64,000 bases of DNA from Flabesymbios commensalis (GCA_964017125.1 OZ024902.1:104762560-104826559), one strand, 5' to 3'; counted from the stretch's first letter, positions 43,932 to 54,976 are shown. Notes: generated by a model not told the origin, from the letters alone. Numbers and translations: made by a program.

Positions 43932-44355
43932 CATTAGACAGCCCATAATAATAGAATATGAGCTTGTTTTCTCAAGCCAAGCCTAATACGTGTAAATAGC
44001 CATAATAGTAGCATATCATATTGTACTCTTAAACCAAGCCTAAAACTTTTAGGGCTTACTAATATCTATAGCTTCATCCAGCGTCTCGTGTGTCCAGAGA
44101 AATTTGCACAGAAACGCCTATTTTGACATTCGATAAGTTTTTTTAAACTAACAGCAAAATAGAGAAACCTGCAGACATATCCTATTAGAACAACCCGAAC
44201 AGGGTGGAGTAGATATCCAGTCAACACAGACGGTCATGTGGGCCAACGTTGTGCCAATATAAGTTGAAGTCGGTATAATTCTAAGCCAAGTTGTATTGCA
44301 GGCATAGCCTTGGAGTGAGGCATCTTGACAGGCCAGGCACCCATCCAAAAATCCA
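43932..44355. other. no recognised feature
   Basis: No gene or clear element; GGGCCAACGTTGTGCC near 44239 may be a palindrome remnant. Confidence 0.35.
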
Positions 44356-44561
44356 AAAATTAGGATTATCTTAACTTTTTTGCTCATTTCCATTACAATA
44401 GTTAAGATTGATCTTAACTTTTTTAATGAAAATGAGAGAAAATTACTGAGAATCCTAAAATTAAAATTATCTTAACTTTTTCTTATTTCTCTTAGAAAAG
44501 TTAAGATTAACTTTTCCAATGGAAATGAGATAAAGTTAAGATAATATTAATTTTAAGAATA
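44356..44561. mobile_element. nested foldback, ATCTTAACTTTT arms
   Basis: Outer arms AAATTAGGATTATCTTAACT and AGTTAAGATAATATTAATTT enclose inner ATCTTAACTTTT / AAAAGTTAAGAT pairs, plus GCTCATTTCCATT / AATGGAAATGAG. About 200 bp, AT-rich, non-coding; a foldback or MITE of uncertain class. Confidence 0.7.
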
Positions 44562-44784
44562 TGAGTGGGAAGGACTCCTAACCAGTATCATGTCTTACTG
44601 GACTCCGACCGTCTTTGTTGGCTTCATTGTTTCAAAGACTCCTTATAAAGTCACGCCAGATCATTATTCTGCTCGACTTAAAAATTACACGTTGCATGTC
44701 AATCCTATACAATCTACATCTGATGTTTAATCAAACCATAAAAAGAAAATAGGGCTTGTATTTTGTATCTTTCAGCTGGTTATT

Positions 44785-45006
44785 TGTAATAACCATGGAG
44801 ACCAAGAGTTTTTTCAATTTGAAATCATCATAATTATATGTCTTAGTTAGCCCTTTCTGATTGATTTGAATACCTATGTTATGGGTCTACGACCATTAGA
44901 AATATTTTAATTCTTTCAGTGCGGGGACCGTTTTTTTACGTCAGACTCTGACGTCTACAGACGTCAGAGTCTGACGTATAAAGACGGTCCCCGCACTGAA
45001 AGGTTG
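44785..45006 (-). mobile_element. TTAA-type MITE, GACGTC-hairpin family, one end lost
   Basis: Inverted copy: ACCATGGAGACCAAGAGTTT, CCTATGTTATGGGTCTACGA, TCAGTGCGGGGACCG, hairpin of TACGTCAGACTCTGACGTC and its partner, CGGTCCCCGCACTGAAAGG. In this copy both arms read GACTCTGACGTC rather than GAATCTGACGTC: a paired change. Confidence 0.85.
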
Positions 45007-45092
45007 AATGGGCATTATTTGCCTTGTTATGACTAGCTGGGGTTGAGCTGTACGTCTGTGGTACAGATAGTGCGGAGGCAGTAGCGGCTTAC

Positions 45093-45201
45093 TGGTGAGT
45101 TTTCTGGATTTGGTTGTTTCATCTGACTGTAGTAGGACGAGGGATGCTGCCACTTTTGACAGGTTATTGATGAGCTGTGAGACCTCTGGACGGGTTCTCT
45201 C
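45093..45201 (-). CDS. candidate internal exon, function unknown
   Basis: Minus strand. Pyrimidine-rich GCTTTTTCTATTTTGTCTGAG ending at 45202 could be an acceptor (GAG rather than CAG). The next 109 bp encode ERTRPEVSQLINNLSKVAAS followed by LVLLQSDETTKSRKLT and end at ACCA with a GTAAGC donor. The composition is protein-like and mildly helical. Phase would be 0 in, 1 out. The open frame continues past the donor, so the donor is not forced by a stop. No domain was recognised; whether it belongs with the minus-strand candidates at 41.5 and 31.5 kb is unknown. Confidence 0.28.
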
Positions 45202-45303
45202 CTCAGACAAAATAGAAAAAGCGCCTTCAGACCTTTTTTTGTTCCCTTTGGGAGATCACTAGACGCGCTGCAATCCCGGCAAGCGGGATGTGTTCAGCCA
45301 GAA

Positions 45304-45343
45304 TAGGCTCAATGCTGGCCCAATGTCTCTCATGTTTATTCGG
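45304..45343. mobile_element. 109-bp-type palindrome, half copy
   Basis: GGCTCAATGCTGGCCCAATG, TCTCTCATGTTTATTCGGG: right-end-like fragment, just left of an intact copy. Confidence 0.5.
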
Positions 45344-45356
45344 GTTTGGGCGAGGT

Positions 45357-45466
45357 CCCTGCAAATACGACACGTTAAACCACTGCCGATTTAATGTTGG
45401 CCCGCCGTCTTCGACGTCGGCCCAACATTAAATCGGCAGTGGTTTAACGTATCGTGTTTGCTGGGG
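45357..45466. mobile_element. intact 109-bp-type palindrome, perfect arm middle
   Basis: CCCTGCAAATACGACACGTT, AAACCACTGCCGATTTAATG, TTGGCCCGCCGTCTTCGACG, CATTAAATCGGCAGTGGTTT, CGTATCGTGTTTGCTGGG. The variable arm segment CCACTGCCGATTT is exactly complemented. Confidence 0.92.
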
Positions 45467-46591
45467 TTTATTTCGTCTTGCTTTTTCCGGATCCCGTCTA
45501 CTAAGTATTCAGGATTGCCGACACTGTCGGATGTATCCAGCTGCAGGTACAGTGTGTGTGATGCTCTTCAGTGTCAAGTTTCTACTGTAGAGATGAAACA
45601 AGTCACACAAAGTCATTGCTGGAATTAATCTTGTAAAAGTCAAAATTATTTCCGAGAACATTTATATTAAGATGTTATAAACACTTAGTTTTGCCAGATT
45701 TAAGATGCCTATTTAAAAAGAGTTTGAATAATTGATCCATTTGCGCGCGGCTCACCAAACATTACTTTTCTGTATGAGTGCAATGAGAGAGCCATCTGGT
45801 GATTGTCGGCGTCAATAAAGTTGTATGCTGGCAACAGAATGTCACCAAGCGAAGAAACACACAATACGCAACTGGATCCAAATGAACCGACCTGTCCACA
45901 GTTTTTATCACAGGAAGCTGAAACAGCATTCCGGTGATGTCTAAATGCTGTATCCCTCTTCCCAGCTGCTGAAACGCCGCGTTCATATAGGCGTAATATA
46001 CTCTTTATAGCCGACACCAACAAGTCAATCACAGCAATATTATTTAGTTTTACGACTTACTTTTTGTTTATAAAAGCAATTTTTAACATAAAATACTGGA
46101 AATTGTGCTGGCAGCCCAAGTTACAAATGCAAAGTAGTCATTGACAGGATTACACTTGATTAATTGATAACTTATGCAATATGAAATTTACCTGAATTAT
46201 TTCTCCTAAACTGTTTGAACTGTTTGTGTGGATTATTTCACATGTTTTTTTGAAAAACGCTTCGAACGGTTTCAATGCAATATAAAATTAAGTGGATTTC
46301 TCTTATTTTAATTAATAATTAATTTGGTGGAGGATCCCTTCATTTTTGTGTCACATAGACCTATTGGTGGTTGAGCAATGATCCAATATTAAAATATATA
46401 TTGTGTTGTTCAATTATCACAAGTATATGTGTGTGGACATGTGTGACAGGTCAGTAAATCGTGTGCTCCGTCAATATGGTCGTAACCACATGCAAGTGTA
46501 CATTCACATTGTAAATGTGTGATAATAACTCGACACGAGAGATAAGGAAGTGGTCATCATTTACGTACATTTTTTAATTCGAGAAATTCAT
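45467..46591. other. no supported gene
   Basis: 45709-46032 is open in two minus-strand frames, with neither supported by splice sites or a domain. The rest is AT-rich. Confidence 0.4.
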
Positions 46592-46700
46592 CCCCAACAG
46601 AAACAGGACGTTAAACCCATTCTGGTTTATTGTTGGGCCAGCGTCACAGACGTTTGCCAGCATTAAACCAGCATTGGCTCAACGTCCGGTGTTTACTGGG
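46592..46700. mobile_element. 109-bp-type palindrome
   Basis: CCCCAACAGAAACAGGACGT, CATTCTGGTTTATTGTTGGG, CCAGCGTCACAGACG, GCCAGCATTAAACCAGCATT, CCGGTGTTTACTGGG. 109 bp. Confidence 0.85.
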
Positions 46701-46806
46701 TTATTATCGATGAGGCTTTAAATTATTGATATACTCAGTATCCAAAACGTACTACGTAATCCTATTTTATTTTAACGAATAGGATATGGATTCTAAACTA
46801 TTATAC

Positions 46807-46892
46807 TATATCGTCGCCTCGGAGCTAAAGGATCCTATCTGACACTCATCAGAGTGGCAGATAGGATCCTTTAGCTCCGAGGCGACGATATA
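46807..46892. repeat. 41-bp-arm near-perfect hairpin
   Basis: 86 bp: TATATCGTCGCCTCGGAGCT starts a 41-nt arm identical in reverse complement to the other arm except one position; loop ATCA. It contains AAAGGATCCTATCTG and the TGNCACT core seen in other hairpins. Very young or actively maintained. Confidence 0.92.
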
Positions 46893-47804
46893 TTGGTTAT
46901 CGCATACAGTATACACAGTAAAATGATTCTATTGTAGTGTAAGATTGAGTACATCTTGCAGCATTCATGTGTTTTTTCTTTAATTTTCTTGACGTTTTCT
47001 GAGTTGGTTTGAGCTCGCCCTGGCTTCAGGGTACTGTCAATCTACCCCTGCGTGTCTGGGTTACCGGTAGCTGTTTTTTTTATCTAAGTCACTTATATTG
47101 ATAAAACGATACGCAAATTGTTTGATTGCCAATAGCATGTTTCTGTTATGTATTTTTTTTTACAATTGTCACGATTTTACGAGAAAACTGTCACGTCTTT
47201 CATAAGTATGCACTCAGTCACGAAACCTCACTAGAGTAATAACACGGTGGGATGACTATGTTAAGTAACTTTGTACACGCATGAACTTGGAAAAAACTGG
47301 CTTCTGATTTTACTGGATGTGAAAGCAATATTACTTCCGCCATAGATATATGTAGTTACCTCAGAAGATTGAAATGTAATTGAAAAACAAATAAAGTAGG
47401 AAAGTCTAGTTTCGCTCCGAGCACAGAATTTGTCGCCAGACAAGGTGGAGACCCTATCATCAGAGAAAGCACTAAAATATTTGAATATAAAATAACCCAT
47501 TGTGAACGTCTGCGACCATACCACGGTAATTCTAGAAGACAGAACATAGGCAGTAAATTTTCCTGGCGGTTCAAAAGGTGTTGACTCAAGATGAAATTTT
47601 TCATGCCAAAAGGAATTTTCAATCAAATTCAAACAGAGGCGCTCTTTGTGTTGCGTGGTGCGAGGGGAAATGACACCCCCTATTACGAGCTCAGTATCAT
47701 GTCATAGATTTCAGTACCCCTGGCAGTATACAAGGGGCAAGGTCTACATAATGGGTTTGAGTACCCCTTTCTTTCACAGAACAACTTGTGACACGTGGAC
47801 CGTT
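46893..47804. other. no supported gene
   Basis: 47261-47632 is open in one minus frame for 123 codons, but plus-strand frames in the same stretch are equally protein-like. No strand can be chosen. Confidence 0.35.
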
Positions 47805-47913
47805 CCCAGCAGACACAAGACGTTGAATCAATGTTGGTTTAACGTTGGTCCAACGTCGTAGACGGTGGATCAACGTTAAACCAACATTGATTCAACGTCT
47901 TGGGACTGTCGGG
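47805..47913. mobile_element. intact 109-bp palindrome
   Basis: CCCAGCAGACACAAGACGTT, GAATCAATGTTGGTTTAACG, TCCAACGTCGTAGACGG, CGTTAAACCAACATTGATTC, AACGTCTTGGGACTGTCGGG. The GAATCAATG/CATTGATTC segment is paired and copy-specific. Confidence 0.9.
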
Positions 47914-47987
47914 TTTCCATAGAATCTATGAACATGGCACAGGTATTCAAACAAAACTACAAACTATGGTACTTAGTACTCTAAAAA

Positions 47988-48077
47988 AACATGCACTGAC
48001 CCAACGCTGTTTCAATGTTGTATCACCATCTATAACAATGGCACAGCATTTCCTCATTGTTGCGAGTATCTTGGGCT
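47988..48077. mobile_element. 109-bp-type palindrome, degenerate
   Basis: GACCCAACGCTGTTTCAATG, TATCACCATCTATAACAATG, GCACAGCATTTCCTCATTGT; second copy less than 80 bp from the intact one. Confidence 0.5.
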
Positions 48078-48740
48078 ATCGAGGTAGTGATAAATCAGTA
48101 TAAAATATACCCAAATTAGAATGTGTGGTCTTTTGCCATTTCCAAGTGGGCGTATTGAGAATGATCCTTAAATTGATTTATCCCAGTTAGGAATTTTCTA
48201 TTTGTCATGGTTTTGTACCTGCATAATAGCAACGACGACGACAACAGTAATGATGATGACGCCGTTTATGATGATAATGATGATGGATTGTTCTTGTTCT
48301 CAGACAATATGGCCGCCGTAATGATTACAGAACATAAAAGTGCAACGATTGCGTCTCGATCTACATATCTTATTTGAGCCGTGGCATTTGGCGATAATGT
48401 GAGCTGTTGTTATATTATTGTGGAGCCAAGCTCACATATTATCTGAATCGTAATCGTTATATAATAATTTTTAACATTTCATTACAAAACTCACACGCCT
48501 ACCCTTTGTAATGTCATATACGATAGTATGACGTACAATATGCGCTTGTCTTCTCTGGAGTGCTGTGGCTTTGTGATCTAAATATTTTCATGTTCACAAT
48601 AAAAATAATAATTAAAATTGACACGGTGCTCCAAACTGTTCAAAGGTATGGAGTATGCAGTGCTGTCTATGATAGTGTGTACTATAAAGAACCCTTGAAG
48701 TCATTCAATAAGAGTAGGACATCGTCCCGACTTCGAGCTT
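48078..48740. other. imperfect trinucleotide patch, otherwise unassigned
   Basis: 48236-48290 has ACG and ATG trinucleotide-rich sequence. No gene seen. Confidence 0.4.
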
Positions 48741-48849
48741 CCCAGCTAACACAAAACATTTGTATAACATTTTCACAACGTCGGCCCAACGTCTTCGACG
48801 TTGGTCCAACATTGTACAAATGTTATACAAATGTTTTGTGTTTGCTGGG
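48741..48849. mobile_element. intact 109-bp palindrome, AACATTTGTATAAC variant
   Basis: CCCAGCTAACACAAAACATT, GTATAACATTTTCACAACGT, CCAACGTCTTCGACGTTGG, CATTGTACAAATGTTATACA, TTTTGTGTTTGCTGGG. Same arm variant as 28943-29054, so a subfamily exists. Confidence 0.92.
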
Positions 48850-49526
48850 TTGTATTTTCAGGGCTCGTTCTCTCCTCTCTGTATTCATGTTTCAAAGAAG
48901 CCGAATTTGGAAATAAAATGAAATGAATGGGGTCAAAATGTAATTATTATCTCTTTTGTTATTATTTTAAAATAATTTCTCCTTATTTTTAGCTTATGAA
49001 GTATATCAAATCAGACGTATTACCACGTGGTGGTTGTTATACTTAGATTCAAAGCTAATAATCTATACACAGGAACAATATGGTATGTATATGATTGGTT
49101 AAAATATCGCCCACTTACAGACGAAACACTATTAAAACGATGGTTTATAGCGTATCCCCGTGACAGATCATATATTCGTCAGTGACCTATAGTGACCCTA
49201 AATCATGACAGTCGTTGCATAACGTGTGTTCATACATGGCTGTTTATTACAGATAATATTGCTATCACACCTGTAGGATAATTATGGTCAGGAGCATGTG
49301 TTCTGTGAAGAAACATTCAAAATTATAATGGAGCATATATAATTATACTAACGACTCTAGTTATATCTACCGGAACGCCTAATGTCTACTATTTGTTACA
49401 AATTGAGGTCAAATTGCCTTCATATTTGGCAGAGAACGACTGTGTTATCAATGCCCTTGTCCTATAGCCATAGAAAAGTATAACTATAAGAGAATGGTAG
49501 CCTAACTGATAGCTCACTTACACAGC

Positions 49527-49527
<1 letters not shown>
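48850..49527. other. no recognised feature
   Basis: No gene or known element seen. Confidence 0.4.
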
Positions 49528-49750
<223 letters not shown>

Positions 49751-49964
49751 CGGCCGGTAGCTGGGTAGGTCGTTCGGTCGGTCGGTTGGTTGTTCGGTGG
49801 GTCGGTGGGTAATTAGGTCGCTCTGCAGTTCGGTGGGATGCAAACTTGAGGCAGCGACATGACATCTTTAATTATCAAAATACAAATATCTATGAGTGTC
49901 ATCAGATATTGCTGACTACGTCATCACTTGTTGTTGTTTATGTCATTGTGGTGAGACCAGAAAA

Positions 49965-50073
49965 CCCAGTAAATACGAGTCATTGACCCAATGTTGTTTT
50001 ATTGTTGGCCCACCGTCTTCGACGTCGGACCAACATCAAAACAACATTGGGTCAATGTCTCGTGTTGGCTGGG
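49965..50073. mobile_element. intact 109-bp palindrome
   Basis: CCCAGTAAATACGAGTCATT, GACCCAATGTTGTTTTATTG, TTGGCCCACCGTCTTCGACG, CATCAAAACAACATTGGGTC, ATGTCTCGTGTTGGCTGGG. Confidence 0.92.
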
Positions 50074-50753
50074 ATAAATACGGCTGCATGTGGTCACGTC
50101 ACGATAATGTGAGGTGACGGTCTATTTATAGCGCTGGTGTAAGCGACTCACTGTGACCAATGGTGACTGTCTGTGTCACACCCTTCACCACCCCATAACC
50201 GCTGAATTAAATCAACCTGGAATACAAAGTGTTATTGTAGACTGCATTACACCGGGGGCGTATAATATCCGCGATTTATAGCAGTTATTCTGTCAAATTA
50301 GATATACCTTGCATATAGAATGCCCTCAGGTAACTCGGCCAATAACAAATAAAAGTTGTTTAAGAGGAAATTATTTTCTTTCATCGACATTAGGTTAGCA
50401 ATTTTCTTACTCAACGAGACATGAATATAGCCTAGTATGTCGTCTATCATCAACCTTTGAAAGTCCAGGGGTGCACATGTTATTAAATAAGAAGGTCGCA
50501 TAGGACAGAAATCAAGGTGATGATTATTCATATTAAATCAAAACATAGGTAGACTAAAGTGATTAAAGTACTTGATATTTTCAAACTTTTTAAAAAAGCT
50601 TCCTATGTGGTATGTGTCGTGCAAGAACTGGAAAATCATTAGGTAGCCTACATCATACACGAAAGAATGAAAATATGCTGGGCCTGTGCAAGCCTTGACC
50701 GTGCAAGCCTCCACTGAAGACTTGCACATAAAAGGCGTAAAACATTATAAACA
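50074..50753. other. no supported gene
   Basis: A minus-strand run at about 50307-50465 has coding-like composition with an acceptor-like CCTGGACTTTCAAAG and a weak CAAG/GTATAT donor; too weak to call. Confidence 0.3.
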
Positions 50754-51000
50754 TTAACCCTTTCAGCGCGGGGACCGTCTATGGACGTCAGAATCTGACG
50801 TCTTTGGACGTCAGATTGTGACGTCTAAAGTCCATCCCCGCACTGAAAAAAATAAAATATTCATAATGGCAGTAGATACATAACATAGGTATTCAAATGA
50901 AGCGCAAAAACCTAACTAAGACATTTATGATGATTTTAAATAGAAAAAGCCTTTAGTCTCTTGGTCTATGTAAAAAATATTTCATTGTTTTGAGGGTTAA
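50754..51000 (+). mobile_element. intact 247-bp TTAA-type MITE, GACGTC-hairpin family
   Basis: TTAACCCTTTCAGCGCGGGG start and TTTTGAGGGTTAA end, exactly 247 bp, the same length as the copies at 23376 and (other family) 59838. Hairpin loop region TGACGTCTTTGGACGTCA; body ATAACATAGGTATTCAAATG. Confidence 0.92.
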
Positions 51001-51065
51001 AATCAGTTACTGTAAAAAAAACGATGGTAAATTAGAATACATTAATTTCTTTTTTTGTCCAGGCA

Positions 51066-51116
51066 CCCTTCACCCAGGTGGCATAATGGTAAAACACACA
51101 ACTAGCTGGGGTTTTT
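51066..51116 (+). repeat. tRNA-like SINE head fragment
   Basis: CCCAGGTGGCATAATGGTAA contains TGGCATAATGG, a good A-box match; no B box is visible, so only a fragment. Confidence 0.35.
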
Positions 51117-51553
51117 GACACATACATAAATTGTTGGTTTGCGGTCACATTTATTTGTCTGGCTATTCTGCCTTTACTGCGTCGTCAAGTTATGGTTATA
51201 CTAATGAAATATACGTGTATCACCGCTTGACTTCGTATTATAAAGTTCTTGGTAATAAGGAAGTTATTCGGTATGTTTCGTTTGAAATGATTCATATTTA
51301 TCTTTCGTTTATAGGCCTATCTTACATAATTATGTACAAATAAGCTATTACAATCCACAACAACTAGTGATATTATTTTCAAGCACATTATACATGATCT
51401 GGTGATATATTGTACGTGAAGACAATCTATTTCACCATACATTCAGCGAGCAATCACACACAGAAATAAACGAGGTCGTGTGACTGTTTGCTGTAATTTA
51501 TGGGAAAAATAGATCCTCTTTTACTTATATCGCCAGAGCATGTATCGTGTGTT

Positions 51554-51770
51554 TTAACCCTTTCAGTGCGGGGATAGACTTTAAACGTCAGAATCTGACG
51601 TCTGTAGACGTCAAATTCTAACGTCTAAAGTCCATCCCCGCACTGAAAGAGTAAAACATTTATAATGGCCGTAGACCCATAACATAGGTACATGTATTCA
51701 AATGAAGCGGAGAGAGCCAACTTTGGTCTCCATGGTTTCTACAAAAATATTTCAACGTCGTAAGGATTAA
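51554..51770 (+). mobile_element. TTAA-type MITE, GACGTC-hairpin family, internally deleted
   Basis: TTAACCCTTTCAGTGCGGGG to CAACGTCGTAAGGATTAA. The stretch that normally holds AAGACATTTATGATGATTTC is missing, giving 217 bp. The hairpin is whole. Confidence 0.88.
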
Positions 51771-51926
51771 ACTGTGATCACTAGAGAGTAGCATCACCAG
51801 ACGAGCCACCTGTTTGTCTGGACCACCTATGTCGTCACAGCTCTACCTCTGTGATGCTCACCTCAACTGTCACCTGGGGAATCTCTATCCATGACATCTA
51901 CATCATACAAATATGTGGCAACGCTT

Positions 51927-52002
51927 CGTCCCCTTGGATATGAAAGGGTGCATCTGCCACTTTAGAAAGCGGCAGATTCACCCTTTCATATCCAAGGGGA
52001 CG
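51927..52002. repeat. 37-bp-arm near-perfect hairpin
   Basis: CGTCCCCTTGGATATGAAAG starts the left arm, CCCTTTCATATCCAAGGGGA lies in the right; about three mismatches in 37; centre CTGCCACTTTAGAAAGCGGCAG. Core shared with hairpins at 2928, 7847 and 46807. Confidence 0.9.
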
Positions 52003-52164
52003 GCTTAGCACTTGTTAATCACGTCTGCAACCGTTCTAGTATTTTCATTTGAAATAAGAACATTTGACGCAGAAATGAGCTACAAATTTGCCAGATTGGC
52101 ATATCTTTCGATTCAAACTATGTAAGGAAGTTTTATCATAGAGTTCTACCTCTATGGCTTAATC

Positions 52165-52208
52165 CACTTGAAGGTGTGGTTCGCGGTAGCGAGCCACAAC
52201 TTCAAGTG
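52165..52208. repeat. isolated CACTTGAAG hairpin
   Basis: CACTTGAAGGTGTGG, loop TTCGCGGTAGCGAG, CCACAACTTCAAGTG: the hairpin of the CTTCAAGTG MITE family without the rest of the element recognisable. Confidence 0.75.
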
Positions 52209-52569
52209 AAGAAAAAAATCATTTCTTTAATTTAGCTTTTATATTTTATATTTATTGGCTCATAAAGCTGTGACTTATATAATTTGAAATATAATTTACA
52301 AAATTTTCTCATGTTTACATACAGATATAAATTTAAAGCTCAGCAGTGAGTGGTCCTGTCATTTCAGTTATTCTCTTCATCTATTCAGTACGTTGCACCC
52401 TCGTGTACAATTAGCCCCCAGAGACATTAGAGCGGTGGTCTGGTGTGATGCTGTCGTCAGGCTGGTGACAATAACGTGCTAAATTCACCCAGAAATTCCT
52501 AGTTTATTCTGTGTCCCTGTGTGATGGATAACTCTGGTGCAGATAGAATCAATGAGGGTGGGCTCTATC
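52209..52569. other. no recognised feature
   Basis: No gene or known element seen. Confidence 0.4.
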
Positions 52570-52659
52570 ACAGCCAGCTTCAGACACTGAGCCAACGTCT
52601 GCACAGCGCTGGGCCAACGTTGAAAACGTTGGCCCAGCGCTGCGCTGACGCTGGTGTAT
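52570..52659. mobile_element. 109-bp-type palindrome, AGCGCTGGGCCAACGTT core
   Basis: CACTGAGCCAACGTCTGCAC, AGCGCTGGGCCAACGTTGAA, AACGTTGGCCCAGCGCTGCG. Inner arms perfect, outer arms weaker; the loop is reduced to GA. Confidence 0.75.
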
Positions 52660-53237
52660 CTCACATCCACATACAGCCACAATCTGCATTGAACACAGGC
52701 CTCCGACACGTCAACTGAAACTTGTTGCATAAACCAAACGTCAATTTCTTATCTCTGCCTCTGTCACTGTGTCAAAATGTTTTTTTTATAAAAGCTGCCC
52801 CAGGGGCGCCCTTTATTTAGTCAATTTCACCAAGTTTCCAAACAACACGACACGGGTGTGTTTATTTCCTTTTTTTACCACAGAAAGTAATTACCACAGC
52901 CCTGTCATCATGGATTCAAGTTATGGAGTCACAATACCTCACAGCGGCTTCAATGTCATATTCTAATTGTCAGGGTGTCCTGGCACTCGTCTGCCATTTC
53001 TAAGGATCTCCTACCATAAAGATGGCTTACTTTCTTCGTAAGATTTTGAAAATAATAATGTTCTTTGTTAATTCGTCTTGAATGACTCCGTAATAATAAG
53101 AGCGGCGGTATTGACATTAAAAAAACGATCTGACATCGTCGAATGCAAAACAATCTATTAAAAGATTGATAAAATAGAGCAAAATTTATTACTTCAACCA
53201 TAAAATGAATGACTATTTCTACTATTTGCACTATTTT
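52660..53237. other. no supported gene
   Basis: Minus-strand open sequence at 52956-53230 is not supported by splice sites or a domain. Confidence 0.35.
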
Positions 53238-53486
53238 GTCCTTAAAGCGCTGACATACTTTCGTATAAACCATGGAGACCAAAATGTTTCTTTCAATTTG
53301 AATGAAATTCATAAATGTCTTAGTTGGCTCTTTCTGATTCATTTGAATATCTATGTTATGGGTCTACGGCTTTTGTAAATAATATGTTTACTCTTACAGT
53401 GCGGGATCGACTTTAGACGTCAGAATCTGACGTCTATAGACGTCAGATTCTGGCGACTAAAGTCGATCCCCGCACTTTAAGGCTTT
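53238..53486 (-). mobile_element. TTAA-type MITE, GACGTC-hairpin family, inverted
   Basis: CCTTAAAGCGCTGACATACT, AACCATGGAGACCAAAATGT, TATGTTATGGGTCTACGG, ACAGTGCGGGATCGAC, hairpin, CGATCCCCGCACTTTAAGG. Ends slightly altered from TTAACCC / GGGTTAA. Confidence 0.88.
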
Positions 53487-53863
53487 TCTTTGCTTTGGTT
53501 CTCAACGGGTGAACTCTGGGTTATGATCTAGTACTCTAAAGTACCGTACTTACGTCCCTGGGTGGGCATACCATGAGCCGCGCAGAATTCGCCATGGTTC
53601 CTCTACACCCTGTAAATAGGGTGATTCTACTTGACGACTGGTCGCCCCTGTACTCGACCCTTGACCCCTGGACACCCCAGATTACCGGGTGCTGAGGGGT
53701 GAGCCCACACCGTGACGTAATCACTGAAGGTCAACAAGAGGGTGACGACATGCTAGGGTGATTGTGCCCTGCCCCGGGCTGTATGCTCTGGCTACTACTT
53801 CCTCCCTGGTATTCTGAGGAAGTCCTTCTTAAGGAGATCAACAGAATAATGGGCTAGTTTTCA
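53487..53863. other. no recognised feature
   Basis: No gene or known element seen. Confidence 0.4.
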
Positions 53864-54091
53864 TTAACCCTTTAAGCACGACTACAGCCGTTTTAATCTG
53901 TTTTATTAGCATGTTAATGTACTACTATTGGAAGCGAAATACGTGTTTGAGCATCCATTTTTGCACATTTTGGTCTCAAATTAAACATATATGTGAGTAA
54001 TTTACACTCATTGAAGTTGTGGCTCTCGCTAGCGAGACCCACAACTTCAAGTGAGTGCAAATTTAAATAAGATGACATAGCGGGTGAAGGG
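53864..54091 (-). mobile_element. TTAA-type MITE, subfamily 2, whole
   Basis: TTAACCCTTTAAGCACGACT and AGCGGGTGAAGGGTTAA ends; hairpin CACTCATTGAAGTTGTGG, CTCTCGCTAGCGAGAC, CCACAACTTCAAGTGAGTG near the right. The right TTAA is followed by CCCCCTGAG, as if another element once abutted. Confidence 0.9.
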
Positions 54092-54914
54092 TTAACCCCC
54101 TGAGTGCTGGATGATTCATCTTGAGAATGTCGCACACGTCTCGCTCTGAATCGCTTGACGTCAATGAAAAAAACAATGCGATAGTGTTGAAAAATAACAG
54201 ATATGTTATTTAAATAAAAAACAGCATAGCAAGTCAAAAAGCACCTTTTGTGTGAATAAATTTGTAAACTGACTAGGACGTTCTGATATAAACCGGTCCC
54301 TCTAGCTTGGTGCTAACATACAACCATGAGCAACCCAAAGCAATAGATTTGTTGTCGCGTTCAGCTCTTCTAATACCCATGCCAGTAATACATAAGGACA
54401 TTTATGTATTCTTGCTAGGGCAAATGTTCTGATACTGTGAGGTAAAATGGCGGCATACACAGTATGTTTTTGTATTCTGCGTGTTAATACTACATGATTG
54501 TACACATAATCACAAGTGTTCACGGACCACTTAGTCTCACCTTTCTCCTTTACCTACATTCATAAATCCACACATATGAGCACACATATTATTAAATACC
54601 ATCAAAATTACAGAGCCGCACAGTCCTATTTTAGTATATTAGGCCTATGTCTGGGATAATGTATATTTTTGTACTCAAATCTCCCTATAAATTTATGTTC
54701 CAAATACCAGTTATTACGTTTAACAGCGTCAATAAGGCATCACCCAGACGTGACGCTCGCCTGGCTATTTATAGCTGTCATCTACATGTCATTTTATACA
54801 TGTATGTATATTATACCAGACAACTCCCAGACTACCCCAGTACTGACACAGTGCCGCGAAGTAACTTTTTACTAAAATGTGTATCCGTAGTATCATTAAT
54901 CCTCCTGAGGGAAT
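54092..54914. other. no supported gene
   Basis: 54302-54523 has a minus open frame without splice or domain support. Otherwise unassigned. Confidence 0.35.
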
Positions 54915-54976
54915 ATCACAGCGAACAATGCTGGTTTAATGTTTGCTCATCGTCTACTACACCGGCATAATGTTAA
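54915..54976. mobile_element. 109-bp-type palindrome, left fragment, cut by a MITE
   Basis: ACAATGCTGGTTTAATGTTT, TCATCGTCTACTACACCGGC, ATAATGTTAA: recognisable left arm and centre; the right arm is replaced at TTAA by the next element. Confidence 0.55.

Noticed and set aside
45709-46032. Minus-strand exon in one of two open frames
   Set aside because: Two frames open at once, no convincing acceptor or donor, no domain.
47261-47632. 123-codon minus-strand exon
   Set aside because: Plus-strand frames in the same stretch look equally protein-like and no splice pair settles the strand.
50298-50531. Minus-strand exon (about 50 coding-like codons)
   Set aside because: Acceptor and donor both weak and the frame is not longer than chance in AT-rich DNA.
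54302-54523. Minus-strand hydrophobic open frame
   Set aside because: No domain, no splice sites, composition follows local base bias.
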